Part shown: positions 18,318 to 27,865 of the stretch, piece after piece
How positions within the stretch are numbered: position 1 is the stretch's first letter
How the letters are laid out: each line of letters begins with the position of its first letter
Assembly: GCF_026410405.1 (NCBI RefSeq)
Contig: NZ_JAPMLN010000001.1
Location: 62,001-126,000 of the forward strand
DNA from: Marinicella gelatinilytica
GTDB lineage: Bacteria; Pseudomonadota; Gammaproteobacteria; Xanthomonadales; Marinicellaceae
Direction: 5' to 3'
DNA: 64,000 nucleotides
Translations under genes and position numbers: made by a program
Notes under the pieces: generated by a model
Databases searched by the model: none
Seen by the model: only the letters and a program-made list of their open reading frames with translations
What the model was told of the DNA's origin: nothing

Positions 18318-18953
18318 ATGGATATCTCAGATATAAGAACAGAATACGTTAAATATGGCTTGCAACGTGCTGATTTAGCAAATAATCCTTTAGATCAATT
18401 TACCACATGGTTCAGTCAGGCGCGGGCTGCAGAGTTGGCTGAAGTTAATGCCATGTCCTTAGCCACAGCGGATGCCAATGGCCGGCCGGATGTGCGCACA
18501 GTGCTATTAAAAATATTTGATGAGCAAGGCTTTGTGTTTTTTACCAATTACAAAAGTGCCAAAGCCAGACAATTACAAGACAACCCACAAGCGGCTTTAT
18601 TGTTTCCCTGGTTAGCTCTGGAGCGTCAAGTCCGGATTACCGGTTCGGTTGAAAAAATCAGTGCCGCTGAATCATTTAAGTATTTTAGTTCCAGACCCCG
18701 TGGTTCGCAATTGGGTGCCTGGATTTCCGAGCAAAGCCATCCCATTAAAAACAGAGAGAAATTGAATAAACTGTTTCATACCATTAAAGAACGATTTAAA
18801 GAAGGTGAAATTCCTTTACCCAGCCATTGGGGTGGTTATCGGGTTATTCCCAATCACTTTGAATTTTGGCAAGGTCGCTCAAGCCGTTTGCATGATCGAT
18901 TTAGCTATACCAAAACAGATAAAGACTGGCTCATTGAACGATTGGCGCCTTAA
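18318..18953 (+). CDS. pdxH: Pyridoxamine/pyridoxine 5'-phosphate oxidase
   Basis: FMN enzyme that oxidises PNP or PMP to pyridoxal 5'-phosphate, the last step of vitamin B6 synthesis and salvage. Conserved segments are complete: PDVRTVLLKIFDEQGFVFFTNYKSAKARQL (split FMN and substrate region), SRPRGSQLGAWISEQS, and the C-terminal FEFWQGRSSRLHDRF with the phosphate-contacting Arg residues. The C-terminal LIERLAP matches family ends. 211 residues, normal length. It follows the ABC genes after 13 bp and may be co-transcribed with them; no functional link is evident. Confidence 0.95.
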   Translation: MDISDIRTEYVKYGLQRADLANNPLDQFTTWFSQARAAELAEVNAMSLATADANGRPDVRTVLLKIFDEQGFVFFTNYKSAKARQLQDNPQAALLFPWLALERQVRITGSVEKISAAESFKYFSSRPRGSQLGAWISEQSHPIKNREKLNKLFHTIKERFKEGEIPLPSHWGGYRVIPNHFEFWQGRSSRLHDRFSYTKTDKDWLIERLAP

Positions 18954-18999
18954 TGAGCACTTAAACCCGCTGGTCCAAATCGGATTACCAAGGCCGCGA

Positions 19000-19017
19000 T
19001 TCAAATGCTAATTTGAA
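19000..19017. other. Short hairpin between pdxH and the SulP gene
   Basis: TTCAAAT-gcta-ATTTGAA, a perfect 7-bp stem with a 4-nt loop, spans the stop codon of the minus-strand transporter gene between two convergent genes. It lacks a T-tract, so it is at best a weak terminator or an mRNA 3'-end stabiliser. Confidence 0.3.
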
Positions 19018-20576
19018 ACCTTAAGTGACGGGTTCGCGACTTTGTAATTTGGATCTTCGATTAGATTGACTTCCACTAAATCACCGGCTTTGCGTAGCAT
19101 GCCCACACATTCTGCACTTAAATGTCGGTAGTGAACGGTTTTGCCGTGTCGCTGATAACGGTCCGCCAATTTGTCTAAGGCTTCTATGCCCGAATGGTCA
19201 TAAACGCGGGCGTCGAGAAAATCAACAATCACATCCTCAGGATCGTCAGCCGGTGTGAAAATATTTTGAAAATTATGAATGGAGCCGAAAAACACCGGTC
19301 CCGACAAGTGATAGATTTTAGAACCATTCTCATCAATATGGGTGTCGGCATCAATGCGTTTGGCACCTTTCCAGGCAAACACCAAAGCACTGACAATCAC
19401 CCCAACAATCACAGCAATGGCTAAATCTGCAATAACAGTAATACCAGAAACCAAAACGATGATAAAAATCTCTGACTTTTGTACTTTGGTAATCATACGC
19501 AAGCTGGCCCACTCAAAGGTGCCTAAAACCACCATAAACATCACACCCACTAAAGCCGCCAGTGGTATCATCTCAATCCATTTTGAGCCAACCAATATAA
19601 ATAACAATAAAGCAACTGCTGCGGTGATGCCTGATAGTCGGCCACGGCCACCGGATTTAATGTTAATCATACTTTGACCAATCATGGCACAACCACCCAT
19701 GCCGCCAAAAAAACCGGTGGTAAAGTTAGCGATGCCTTGACCCAGGCATTCGCGGTTGCCATTACCGCGGGTTTCGGTGACTTCGTCAATTAAGCTCATG
19801 GTTAATAAAGATTCGATTAAACCCACGGCGGCTAAAATTACCGCATAAGGTAAGATAATTTTAAACGTGGCCATGGTTAATGGCACTGCCGGAATAGAAA
19901 AAGTCGGCAAGCCGCCGGCTAATGTGGCGGCCGGGTTACCTGACTCAGCGCGCATATAATCGATGACATTGGGAATAGGAATATCTAACAAAATAACCAA
20001 AGCAGCGACCCCAACTATCGCCACCAGAGAAGCCGGTACCGCACGGGTGAGTTTGGGTAAAAAGTGGATAATGAGCATGGTTAATAGCACCATCGCAAGC
20101 ATCCAGTATAAGGTGCCACCGCTCATCCAGACTTTAATGCCTTCATCGTTAATGACTTTAAATTGACCCAATTGGGCCAAAAAGATAACAATCGCCAAGC
20201 CGTTAACAAAGCCCAACATCACCGGGTAGGGCACCATCCTGATAAACATCCCCAAACGAAACACACCGGCCAGCATTTGAATAATACCGGTTAACACCAC
20301 CGCGGCAAACAGATACTCAACACCATGTTGCGCCACCAAAGACACCATCACCACGGCCATGGCACCGGTGGCGCCTGAAATCATACCCGGACGACCACCA
20401 AATATCGAGGTTAACAAACCCACCATAAAGGCCGCATACAAACCCACAAGCGGATCAACACCCGCCACAAACGCAAACGCCACCGCCTCGGGAACCAGGG
20501 CCAAAGCCACGGTGAGACCGGATAGAACATCATTTTTAACGCTGTATTGGATGCGTTTTGAGAACAGATTAAACAT
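19008..20576 (-). CDS. SulP/SLC26 family anion transporter with STAS domain
   Basis: Inner-membrane anion transporter. The N-terminal ~390 residues carry the SLC26 core ([32 protein letters not shown] is the helix-1 signature; [20 protein letters not shown] follows near 290), and the last ~110 residues are a STAS domain (ILDIP-type region then [22 protein letters not shown]). Bacterial members carry sulfate, bicarbonate, nitrate or dicarboxylates; the sequence alone does not settle the substrate. At 522 residues it is near the short end of the family. No carbonic anhydrase or sulfate-assimilation gene is adjacent. Confidence 0.9.
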   Translation of the reverse strand: MFNLFSKRIQYSVKNDVLSGLTVALALVPEAVAFAFVAGVDPLVGLYAAFMVGLLTSIFGGRPGMISGATGAMAVVMVSLVAQHGVEYLFAAVVLTGIIQMLAGVFRLGMFIRMVPYPVMLGFVNGLAIVIFLAQLGQFKVINDEGIKVWMSGGTLYWMLAMVLLTMLIIHFLPKLTRAVPASLVAIVGVAALVILLDIPIPNVIDYMRAESGNPAATLAGGLPTFSIPAVPLTMATFKIILPYAVILAAVGLIESLLTMSLIDEVTETRGNGNRECLGQGIANFTTGFFGGMGGCAMIGQSMINIKSGGRGRLSGITAAVALLLFILVGSKWIEMIPLAALVGVMFMVVLGTFEWASLRMITKVQKSEIFIIVLVSGITVIADLAIAVIVGVIVSALVFAWKGAKRIDADTHIDENGSKIYHLSGPVFFGSIHNFQNIFTPADDPEDVIVDFLDARVYDHSGIEALDKLADRYQRHGKTVHYRHLSAECVGMLRKAGDLVEVNLIEDPNYKVANPSLKVSN

Positions 20577-20894
20577 CGGGGAAGTGGTGTTAAAAGGCGA
20601 GGTATCCTACCTGGATTTCCACAAAAGTCAATCATTTCATAGGCTTTGTTCGTTGTTGACTTCACTTAAAAACGACAACACAACTTCTATAAGAATAAAG
20701 AACTGCTTTTACCGCAATGCAGCAAATAGGATCTTTGAAAGTGAACTAAGTGTGGTCTTTATAAGCTTTGCGATAAAAGAAACACCGAGAAAAGTTTAAA
20801 TTGTTACCGAAAGCAACAGAGGTGTGCTTTACAATACGCCCTTGATTTGGCACCAAGTCCTTTATTTATTAGCCACAGAACGGGAGTGTTATTA
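20577..20894. other. 318-bp divergent intergenic region (SulP / sstT)
   Basis: No gene is supported. It must hold promoters for both neighbours. A TACAAT hexamer at about 20828 could be the sstT -10, but no well-spaced -35 is visible. Readings through this stretch in other frames are short and lack ribosome sites. Confidence 0.4.
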
Positions 20895-22106
20895 ATGACA
20901 AAATTTATGCGTTGGCTGCAGTCCGGTAGTTTAATTCAACAAATTATTGTGGCTTTAATTTTAGGGATTCTATTAGCAGTTATCTGGCCACAAGCGGCAC
21001 TATCCAGTGGCATATTAGGTCGATTGTTTGTGACAGCCTTAAAATCAGTGGCGCCGATATTGGTGTTAATTCTGGTGGCTGATGCCATCTCTAAACACCG
21101 AAGCGATCAGCCTTCCAACATAAAAAGTATCCTTGTATTGTATCTGTTTGGTACCTTTGCCGCGGCCATAACCGCCGTGGTCATCAGTTTTTTATTTCCG
21201 ACCACACTTGATTTAAGTCTGGTGGAATCTGACATTTCACCACCCGGTGGCATAGCTGAAGTACTGAAAACCCTGGCTTTTAATGTCGTTGATAACCCGG
21301 TGCATGCCTTATTGAATGCCAATTACATTGGTATTTTAGCCTGGGCTATTTTAGGTGGTCTGGCATTACGACACACCGATGGCACCAGTAAACAGGTTCT
21401 GGCAGACGCTGCATTTGTCATCAGTAAGATTGTTGGTTGGGTGGTGCGCCTGACACCAATTGGTATTTTCGGGCTGATTGCCTATGCCATTGCCGATACC
21501 GGTTTCGAGGTGTTGGCGACGTATACAAAACTGATTGTGGTATTACTGTCAGCGATGTTGATTGTGGCTTTATTGTTAAACCCATTGATTGTCTTTATTA
21601 AGCTAAAACGTAACCCCTATCCACTGGTTTTCAAGTGTTTGTCGCAAAGTGGTATCACTGCTTTTTTTATGCGCAGTTCCGCTGCCAATATTCCGGTAAA
21701 CATGAAATTAGCCAAAAACATGGGCTTGCGTAAAGAAACCTACAGTATTTCCATTCCTTTAGGTGCCACCATTAATATGGCCGGTGCGGCGGTAACCATC
21801 ACGGTCATGACCCTGGCGGCTGCTCATACAGTCGGCATTGACGTTAATATAGTCACCGCTTTTTTGTTGTGTTTATTGGCCACCATTGGCGCCACAGGCG
21901 CATCCGGTGTGCCCGGTGGTTCTTTGTTATTGATTCCCATGGCCTGTAGCTTATTTGGTATAGATGACAGTGTCGCCGCGCAAGTGGTGGGTATTGGCTT
22001 TATTATCGGCGTCATTCAGGATTCGGCAGAAACCGGTCTGAATTCATCCACCGATATTTTATTCACCGCCGCCGCTGATTTAGCGGACCAGGACAAGAGG
22101 GTCTAG
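20895..22106 (+). CDS. sstT: Serine/threonine:sodium symporter SstT
   Basis: Na+-coupled uptake of serine and threonine; dicarboxylate/amino acid:cation symporter (DAACS) family. Start, middle and end align with E. coli Sst[37 protein letters not shown], the [19 protein letters not shown] serine-rich re-entrant loop, [21 protein letters not shown] and [14 protein letters not shown]. 403 residues from ATG 20895, which has GGGAG upstream; a longer in-frame start at 20847 adds residues absent from the family. Confidence 0.94.
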   Translation: MTKFMRWLQSGSLIQQIIVALILGILLAVIWPQAALSSGILGRLFVTALKSVAPILVLILVADAISKHRSDQPSNIKSILVLYLFGTFAAAITAVVISFLFPTTLDLSLVESDISPPGGIAEVLKTLAFNVVDNPVHALLNANYIGILAWAILGGLALRHTDGTSKQVLADAAFVISKIVGWVVRLTPIGIFGLIAYAIADTGFEVLATYTKLIVVLLSAMLIVALLLNPLIVFIKLKRNPYPLVFKCLSQSGITAFFMRSSAANIPVNMKLAKNMGLRKETYSISIPLGATINMAGAAVTITVMTLAAAHTVGIDVNIVTAFLLCLLATIGATGASGVPGGSLLLIPMACSLFGIDDSVAAQVVGIGFIIGVIQDSAETGLNSSTDILFTAAADLADQDKRV

Positions 22107-22178
22107 TAAGAAATACAATTGACCAGTGGGCATATTTTAACAAATAATAGATGTGCTTTTGATAATGAGGAATAAACG

Positions 22179-22559
22179 ATGAACAAGCCCTTTAACGCGG
22201 TTGTCTGGTTTGAGATTTATGTGCAAGATATGACACGCGCGGTACAATTTTATCAAAACCTTTTTAACATTAAGATGGAGGCTTTAGATTCACCCACAGA
22301 CGATGACATGTGGTCTTTTCCCGGTAATATGGAAAATACGGGCGCCAACGGTGCTCTAGTGAAAATGAAAGGTGTTGATTCCGGTGGTGGCGGTACCTTG
22401 GTGTATTTTTCTTGTGACGATTGTGCAGTGGAAGAATCACGGGTTGAAACCAATGGCGGTCAGGTAATTAAGTCAAAATTCAGTATTGGTGAGTTTGGTT
22501 ATATTTCATTGATAAGCGACACTGAAGGCAATATGGTGGGCTTACATTCAATGCATTAA
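22179..22559 (+). CDS. VOC (glyoxalase/bleomycin-resistance fold) family protein
   Basis: 126-residue single VOC module: WFEIYVQDMTRAVQFYQNLFNIKME is the classic first beta-alpha-beta unit and GGGGTLVYFSCDD the second half, ending DTEGNMVGLHS. Resembles PhnB/glyoxalase-like proteins of unknown substrate in many proteobacteria. A GAGG ribosome site precedes ATG 22179. Its TAA stop overlaps the stop of the convergent metalloprotease gene (shared TTAA), leaving no room for a terminator. Confidence 0.85.
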   Translation: MNKPFNAVVWFEIYVQDMTRAVQFYQNLFNIKMEALDSPTDDDMWSFPGNMENTGANGALVKMKGVDSGGGGTLVYFSCDDCAVEESRVETNGGQVIKSKFSIGEFGYISLISDTEGNMVGLHSMH

Positions 22560-23908
22560 TTTTCAAAGCCATTCATAAAAATGAAATCATCGGCTGCGGG
22601 TGTAATGCATTGTGGGTTCGATATGAATTGGCTTACGACATGGCTGCGCATTTTATTGGGTACCCGTTGGGGTTGATTGCCAAAGGGATGATTTTTACCC
22701 AAGGTCAGCGAAATATTATTTAATCCACCACCCAGTAAATGACAATAACTCATGATGGTGCCGCTGCCTTGGTTGATTGGTCCCGGTAGCGTTTCGGTTC
22801 CTGAAAAGCAACCTGCTTCATCGTTATAGCATTCATCAACCGGGTTGTTATAGCAATGGGTGTGTTCAGAATTAAAGTTATGTCCAATTTCGTGTGACAC
22901 CACAACGATATCCCAAACTGGTTGTGGATTGGTGGGATTAAAACTACCTGATAAACTGGTGCTGACTCCATAAGCGCCACCATAATTACCGTAATCATTG
23001 CTAAACCCACAGTTGGCATTAGTGATATCAAGATTAAAGGAACCCCGGCAAAGCACACCTTTCCATGCGATACCACCCCATAAACTTTTACCACTGATAA
23101 AATGGGTGATGGCGCGGTTAATATTTCCATGTGTATCATTCCAATATTTGCCAACCTCATACAAAGCACAATCAGTTTTGGTTGCATCCCAGGGATCATT
23201 GGATGTAGTCCAGACACTGACATGACTTAATAGCACAAAGGTATTAATTTCGTTGTAATACATAAATGATAAATAACCGATCAGGCCACTGATGTAATCA
23301 ATTTCATCACCAATGTCATTGAAGAATTGATAAAACTCATAATCAGTTTCAATGGCGATATTTAATTGATAATCAATGTTCGAACCACGCTGCTCTGTCG
23401 TAAGAGTACGTTGTTGAATGACTTCCGACTCGGGTATTTCAATGAAGTCTTTGGGATTAAAGTAACGGCTATCGCTTTGGGTCAGGGCATCAGTATCCGG
23501 TTTATCAAGTTTAAATTGATGACCCTTCATCCGATTCAATTGATATTTAGTACTATCATCGGTTTCTATAATGCCGTCAATATCACCATTTTCCAAGAAG
23601 CCGATAAAAACCCGGCTACCTTTTAAACCGTGAATGTCACCACTAAAATAGACATTATTCGGCATGGCTTGTCTTGTTGTGCCTTGATCACCATGAATCA
23701 GCACCTCGGCATTATCGGCAAACACTTTAAAGCGTTTTAAATTCAGTGTTACTGTACCTAAATGGTCTAAATCGACATCCGTGACTTGAATTTGTTCTCC
23801 GAGTGACACTGATTTAATGGCTGTTAGACTGTTGTGATCGGTTAATGACAGTTCCTTACTATGGGCAACAGAAGTGAAAATAATTAAGCACAGTAGAATG
23901 GTTTTCAT
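22556..23908 (-). CDS. Secreted metzincin metalloprotease with GFEN C-terminal tail
   Basis: Predicted exported zinc protease. Signal peptide MKTILLCLIIFTSVAHS, a propeptide-like region to ~160, then a reprolysin-like (M12B/metzincin) catalytic domain. The zinc motif HEIGHNFNSEHTH (HExGHxxxxxH) lies about residue 320 and the Met-turn GTIMSYCHLLGG follows; the catalytic Glu and all three His are present. The protein ends ADDFIFMNGFEN, closely matching the end of the beta-helix protein at 25672-26964, which suggests a shared sorting or processing tail. Cleavage specificity is unknown. Confidence 0.83.
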   Translation of the reverse strand: MKTILLCLIIFTSVAHSKELSLTDHNSLTAIKSVSLGEQIQVTDVDLDHLGTVTLNLKRFKVFADNAEVLIHGDQGTTRQAMPNNVYFSGDIHGLKGSRVFIGFLENGDIDGIIETDDSTKYQLNRMKGHQFKLDKPDTDALTQSDSRYFNPKDFIEIPESEVIQQRTLTTEQRGSNIDYQLNIAIETDYEFYQFFNDIGDEIDYISGLIGYLSFMYYNEINTFVLLSHVSVWTTSNDPWDATKTDCALYEVGKYWNDTHGNINRAITHFISGKSLWGGIAWKGVLCRGSFNLDITNANCGFSNDYGNYGGAYGVSTSLSGSFNPTNPQPVWDIVVVSHEIGHNFNSEHTHCYNNPVDECYNDEAGCFSGTETLPGPINQGSGTIMSYCHLLGGGLNNISLTLGKNHPFGNQPQRVPNKMRSHVVSQFISNPQCITPAADDFIFMNGFEN

Positions 23909-24053
23909 GGGTTTTTCTCAATCGGGGGTTTTATTTTAGCGATTTAAGCCATAAACAACCATGGTTTTTAATGTTTGTGTGCGTGAGCGTTCACATTTAA
24001 AAAGGCCACATAGATGCAATGTAGCCATTGAATCGCCTGTCAATTTATAAAAA

Positions 24054-25496
24054 CTACTTCTGTTTTGTCTTTGTATTAAATGGTTTTGGACCTATGTCAC
24101 GGTCATTTTGTCTGTCTTTTTTAATTTGACGAACATAGCCTTTTTTCTTATTACCTGGGCTTGGGTCGCCGCCAAATGTGTCGTTGTCAAAGCGAATGGT
24201 GCCGGTAAAATCCTGAATAAAATAATATTTATTATTGGCACCATAGGCTAAGTCAACCGGCCGATTAAAGGTTCTGCGTTCATTCTCGTTGGCAATGAAC
24301 TTATAGTCATTAATATTTTGACTGTGATTCTGAGAAGGTGGTACTTCTGACAATTTCATATAACCGGCTTTATTGACGCCTTCAATGGGGTCACCGCCAA
24401 AAGTCTTGTTATCAAAACGAATGGTTCCGGTAAAATTTTCTATGAAATGGTATTGGCCATTGGCACCATAAGCCAGATCCACCGGCTGATGAAAGGTTTT
24501 GCTCTGGTTTTCTGAGGCAACACGTTTATAGTCACTGATGTCCTGAGAACTGTGTGATTGTTCATCTGTTCGTTTGACGTAACCAAATTTAGACACGCCT
24601 CCAATGGGATCGCCATCAAAAGACTGGTTATCAAAGCGAATGGTGCCGGTAAAGTCATAGATATAATGGTATTGGCCTTTGGCACCGTAAGCTAAATCCA
24701 CAGGCTTCCTGAATGTTTTGGATTCACCTTCTTTAGCCACCAGCTCATAATCATTTATATTGCTGTGTTGTTCAGGCTTGTTGCGGTATTTTACATAGCC
24801 GGTCTTTGTCACACCTTCAATGGGATCGCCACCAAAGGTTTTATTATCAAAGCGAATGGTGCCGACAAAATCATTAATGTAATGGTATTGACCATTGGCG
24901 CCATAAGCTAAATCAACCGGTCGTCGAAATGTCTTTGTTTCATTTTCATTAGCGGCGAATTGGTAATCATTAATTTCCTGGTCATTAGGATTGTTATCTG
25001 CAACATTGCGATGCGGTTTCATATAACCGGCTTTGGCAACGCCTTTGATGGGATCGCCGCCAAAAGTTTCATTGTCAAAGGTTATGGTGCCGATAAAGTT
25101 ATCAATGTGGTGATATCGATCTTTGGCGCCGTAAGCCAAATCCACGGGCTGACGAAAAGTCATGGTTTCATTTTCATTGGCAACCAATTCATAATCACGA
25201 ATAGGTCGGTTATCAGAGGACGTCACAGAGCTATTTTTAACATAACCGGCTTTTTCGACACCTTTAATGGGGTCGCCGCCAAAGGTTTTATTATCAAAAC
25301 GAATGGTACCGACAAAATCATCTATATAATAATACTGACCATCTGCTCCATAGGCCAAATCTACCGGATAATTAAAAGTTTTACTTTGGTTTTCTTCGGC
25401 GATAAAAGTATAACCATCGGGGTTACTATGAGCGTAACCGGCAATCAATGTGAGCAGTAAAGCGAGAGTGGTATTTGTTGAAGTTAAATATCTCAT
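24054..25496 (-). CDS. Secreted protein made of six ~60-residue repeats
   Basis: 480 residues: a signal peptide (MRYLTSTNTTLALLLTLIAGYAHS) then six tandem modules and a short charged tail. Each module follows [Y]..(V/I)A.(E/N)(N/E)..(T)F..PVDLAYGA.(G).Y..I..F.GTI.FDN.(T)F.GDP..G..K.GY(V/M)(K/R), with linkers of 12-17 hydrophilic residues. GTIRFDN and PVDLAYGA are almost invariant. I recall similar YGANGxY...FGDPxxGVxK modules in secreted proteins of bacteria and fungi but cannot name a characterised family, so the function is unknown; a carbohydrate- or protein-binding role is only a guess. No Cys in the modules. It lies between the metalloprotease and beta-helix genes. Confidence 0.75.
   Translation of the reverse strand: MRYLTSTNTTLALLLTLIAGYAHSNPDGYTFIAEENQSKTFNYPVDLAYGADGQYYYIDDFVGTIRFDNKTFGGDPIKGVEKAGYVKNSSVTSSDNRPIRDYELVANENETMTFRQPVDLAYGAKDRYHHIDNFIGTITFDNETFGGDPIKGVAKAGYMKPHRNVADNNPNDQEINDYQFAANENETKTFRRPVDLAYGANGQYHYINDFVGTIRFDNKTFGGDPIEGVTKTGYVKYRNKPEQHSNINDYELVAKEGESKTFRKPVDLAYGAKGQYHYIYDFTGTIRFDNQSFDGDPIGGVSKFGYVKRTDEQSHSSQDISDYKRVASENQSKTFHQPVDLAYGANGQYHFIENFTGTIRFDNKTFGGDPIEGVNKAGYMKLSEVPPSQNHSQNINDYKFIANENERRTFNRPVDLAYGANNKYYFIQDFTGTIRFDNDTFGGDPSPGNKKKGYVRQIKKDRQNDRDIGPKPFNTKTKQK
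24130..25412 (-). repeat. Six tandem ~215-bp coding repeats
   Basis: Region encoding the six modules of the secreted repeat protein. Units share long near-identical protein cores but differ in DNA at many third positions, so the array is old rather than a recent expansion. Confidence 0.8.
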
Positions 25497-25671
25497 GTGC
25501 AGTCCTAACAGTTTAATATGTTAAGTATTATAGAGCATGGGATATTAATTGCTCATTAAACTCATATACATAAACGTGATTATTGATTTTGTGAGCGATT
25601 ATTCATTTATTTTTAATAAATAGATATATGCTCGTCATTTAATACCAAAGTTTTTAAATAAGACCAATCTA

Positions 25672-26964
25672 ATGAGAAATGAATTGATAGGCTTAGGACT
25701 TATTATTACGCTGTCAATGGTTGCAAACAGCTTATTTGCTTCTAATCATTGTTTAAATGCGTCTCCATTACCTGAGCCAACAGGTTATATTGTAATGGTA
25801 TCAAATGCACAGCAGTTACATGATGCCATCGATAACTTGCAAGCCAACACCACAGTTTTAATACAGCCGGGAGATTATGTTTTAAACAAAACGTTATATA
25901 TTCAAGAAAACAATATTACCCTCAGAGGCAACAGTAATTACTGCGACCAGGTTAACTTGATTGGCCAAGGTATGGAACAAGCCAACTATGGCAATGTACC
26001 TCACGGTATTTGGACAAATGCCAGTAATTTAACAGTGCAGAATCTGACCATCCGTGATGTATATTTTCACCCGATACAATTTGATGCCAATGCTGATTCA
26101 CCGACACTCTATAACCTGCGTTTACTTGATGCCGGCGAACAATTTGTCAAAGGCAGTTCAGGTGGTGGTTTGGGTACGGGCGTTGATAATGGTGTCGTTG
26201 AATACACCATTATGGCTTATTCGGTTTCGCCTCCAAACACAGATCATGGCGGTGGTGGAACAGGTTACACCAATGGTATTGATATCCACGGCGGTGATGG
26301 TTGGCAAATAAGACATAATTTATTCAAAAACTTCCACACCCCAGATGGTAGTGACCATCTGTGGAATCCAGCGATATTGATGTGGAACGGATCCAGTAAC
26401 ACCTTAACTGAAAACAATGTATTTATTGATGTAGATCGCGCCATTGCTTATGGCTTGACTAACCGGGCTTCGGGCAACGATCATTATGGCGGTATCATCA
26501 GAAATAACATGATTTACACAACACCAGGGATTTACAGTTCAACCCGACGGGCCAATTCAGATGCCATGATTATCGTCTGGGATTCACCCCAAACCCAGGT
26601 TTTGCACAACAGTATTTTGACTAATCTAAATCAGCGTTTCTCGATAGAATTTAGATTTGACACCACCGGCGGTCAGGTCAGAAATAACCTCAGTGATGCC
26701 GACATTGGCGACAGAAACGGTGCAACTTACAGTCAAAGCGGGAATTTAAGCAGCGCCAATCCAAATATGTTTATTAACCCGACCTCTGGTGACCTGCATT
26801 TAAAACACACGGCCACCGACGCCATCGATCAAGTGGCACCACCGGCCGATGCCATGCGTGACTTTGATCATGAACTTCGCCCGCCTGGGAATAACGCCGA
26901 TATCGGTGCCGATGAATTTAGCTTGAGTTATGATCTTATTTTTAAGGATGGGTTTGAAAATTAA
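25672..26964 (+). CDS. Secreted right-handed beta-helix protein with GFEN C-terminal tail
   Basis: 430 residues. Signal peptide (RNELIGLGLIITLSMVANSLFA), then a parallel beta-helix as in pectate-lyase-like proteins, with repeated N-rich turns (NNITLRGNSNYC, ASNLTVQNLTI, NTLTENNVFIDV, GGIIRNNMIYTT, TQVLHNSILTN, GGQVRNNLSDADIG). The end of the helix, DFDHELRPPGNNADIGADEF, matches the choice-of-anchor / DUF1565-like beta-helix terminus found in many secreted proteins. The protein ends SYDLIFKDGFEN, like the metalloprotease 1.8 kb away. It may be a polysaccharide lyase or hydrolase, but no catalytic motif can be fixed by eye. Confidence 0.78.
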   Translation: MRNELIGLGLIITLSMVANSLFASNHCLNASPLPEPTGYIVMVSNAQQLHDAIDNLQANTTVLIQPGDYVLNKTLYIQENNITLRGNSNYCDQVNLIGQGMEQANYGNVPHGIWTNASNLTVQNLTIRDVYFHPIQFDANADSPTLYNLRLLDAGEQFVKGSSGGGLGTGVDNGVVEYTIMAYSVSPPNTDHGGGGTGYTNGIDIHGGDGWQIRHNLFKNFHTPDGSDHLWNPAILMWNGSSNTLTENNVFIDVDRAIAYGLTNRASGNDHYGGIIRNNMIYTTPGIYSSTRRANSDAMIIVWDSPQTQVLHNSILTNLNQRFSIEFRFDTTGGQVRNNLSDADIGDRNGATYSQSGNLSSANPNMFINPTSGDLHLKHTATDAIDQVAPPADAMRDFDHELRPPGNNADIGADEFSLSYDLIFKDGFEN

Positions 26965-26993
26965 AAGAATGTAATGTTGGTGATATTAACGGC

Positions 26994-27647
26994 TTACATT
27001 TGCTCATTTCTGAGAAAATCATAGCGATAACCATCATTAAATAATTTAAACTTGGGCATGATACGTTTAAACAGTGAACTGTTAAGGTGTTTGTCCAGCC
27101 AGTCTTGCAAAGCCGGCCAATCTTGTTGGTCGAACCATTGTTTATCGACAAAAGCGTATTGTCGGATAAAGGGCATGATGGCGATATCGGCGAGTTGAAT
27201 GTTGTCACCTAACAAATGGTCAGAGTTTTCAAGCTTTTGGTTGAGTGCGATTAAATAAGGCAAGGTGTTGGCCCGGTGTTCATCGAAGCTGAGTTCAGGA
27301 TAGCCCACATGGTATTTATAACGGTCAAGCAGAGGCTTGAATTGAATGTCATATTCTTCAATCAGGCTAAGACTATCGGCTTTATAGAGCAACCAATTTT
27401 GCGGATCATTGAGTTGTAACACATGCAACATGATTGCCAGACTTTCGTCGATCACTGTGCCATCCTCTAAAATCAAAACCGGAACGGTGCCTTTGGGTGA
27501 TGCTTTGAGCATGGCTTCGGGTTTATCTTTTAAGATAATTTCACGGAGTTCACAGCGATAGTCACTGACGGCGATGGCCATGCGTGCGCGCATGGCGTAA
27601 GGACAACGGCGAAAGCTGTATAAAACAGGTAAGTTCTGGTTACTCAT
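26994..27647 (-). CDS. Glutathione S-transferase family protein
   Basis: 217 residues with an N-terminal thioredoxin-fold domain (LPVLYSFRRCPYAMRARMAI; Cys in the CPYxxR motif, typical of glutaredoxin-like GSTs) and the cis-Pro glutathione site PKGTVPVLILEDGTVIDESLAIM, followed by an all-helical C-domain (LADIAIMPFIRQYAF). The CPY motif suggests a Cys-active, omega/beta-like GST with thiol-transferase activity. It starts a close set of minus-strand genes with no evident common pathway. Confidence 0.88.
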   Translation of the reverse strand: MSNQNLPVLYSFRRCPYAMRARMAIAVSDYRCELREIILKDKPEAMLKASPKGTVPVLILEDGTVIDESLAIMLHVLQLNDPQNWLLYKADSLSLIEEYDIQFKPLLDRYKYHVGYPELSFDEHRANTLPYLIALNQKLENSDHLLGDNIQLADIAIMPFIRQYAFVDKQWFDQQDWPALQDWLDKHLNSSLFKRIMPKFKLFNDGYRYDFLRNEQM

Positions 27648-27653
27648 AAATAC

Positions 27654-27845
27654 TTAAACGATGGATTGAACGCGACCGACTTCACCACTGGTGAGTTCGA
27701 CCTTAATGCCATGGGGGTGTGATGGTGATTTGGTTAATACGCGTTTGACCGTGCCTTCGGTGAGTTCACCGCTGCGTTGGTGGTGTTTTTGTACGATACT
27801 GACTTCGGTACCGGGTTGGATGTCTTTTCTAAGTGGTTTTTGCAT
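27654..27845 (-). CDS. ywbE: YwbE family small protein (DUF2196)
   Basis: 63 residues matching the YwbE family: LRKDIQPGTEVSIVQKHHQRSGELTEGTVKRVLTKSPSHPHGIKVELTSGEVGRV spans nearly the whole protein in one block (here quoted only to identify its conserved parts PGTEVSIVQK, GTVKRVLT and HPHGIKV). The fold is a small beta-barrel; no function is established. Six bases separate it from the GST gene. Confidence 0.85.
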   Translation of the reverse strand: MQKPLRKDIQPGTEVSIVQKHHQRSGELTEGTVKRVLTKSPSHPHGIKVELTSGEVGRVQSIV

Positions 27846-27865
27846 ACCCCGTATTGTAACAAAAA

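Noticed and set aside
20359-20799. A plus-strand frame through the SulP gene start and its upstream region
   Set aside because: It overlaps the well-supported SulP coding sequence in antisense, and its composition and end do not look like a protein.
24130-25412. Possible CRISPR-like array
   Set aside because: The units are ~215 bp, in frame and coding, with no constant short repeat and unique spacers.
24960-25460. A 166-residue plus-strand frame opposite the six-repeat gene
   Set aside because: It mirrors the repeats on the other strand, has no ribosome site, and the minus-strand gene has a signal peptide and clear modules.
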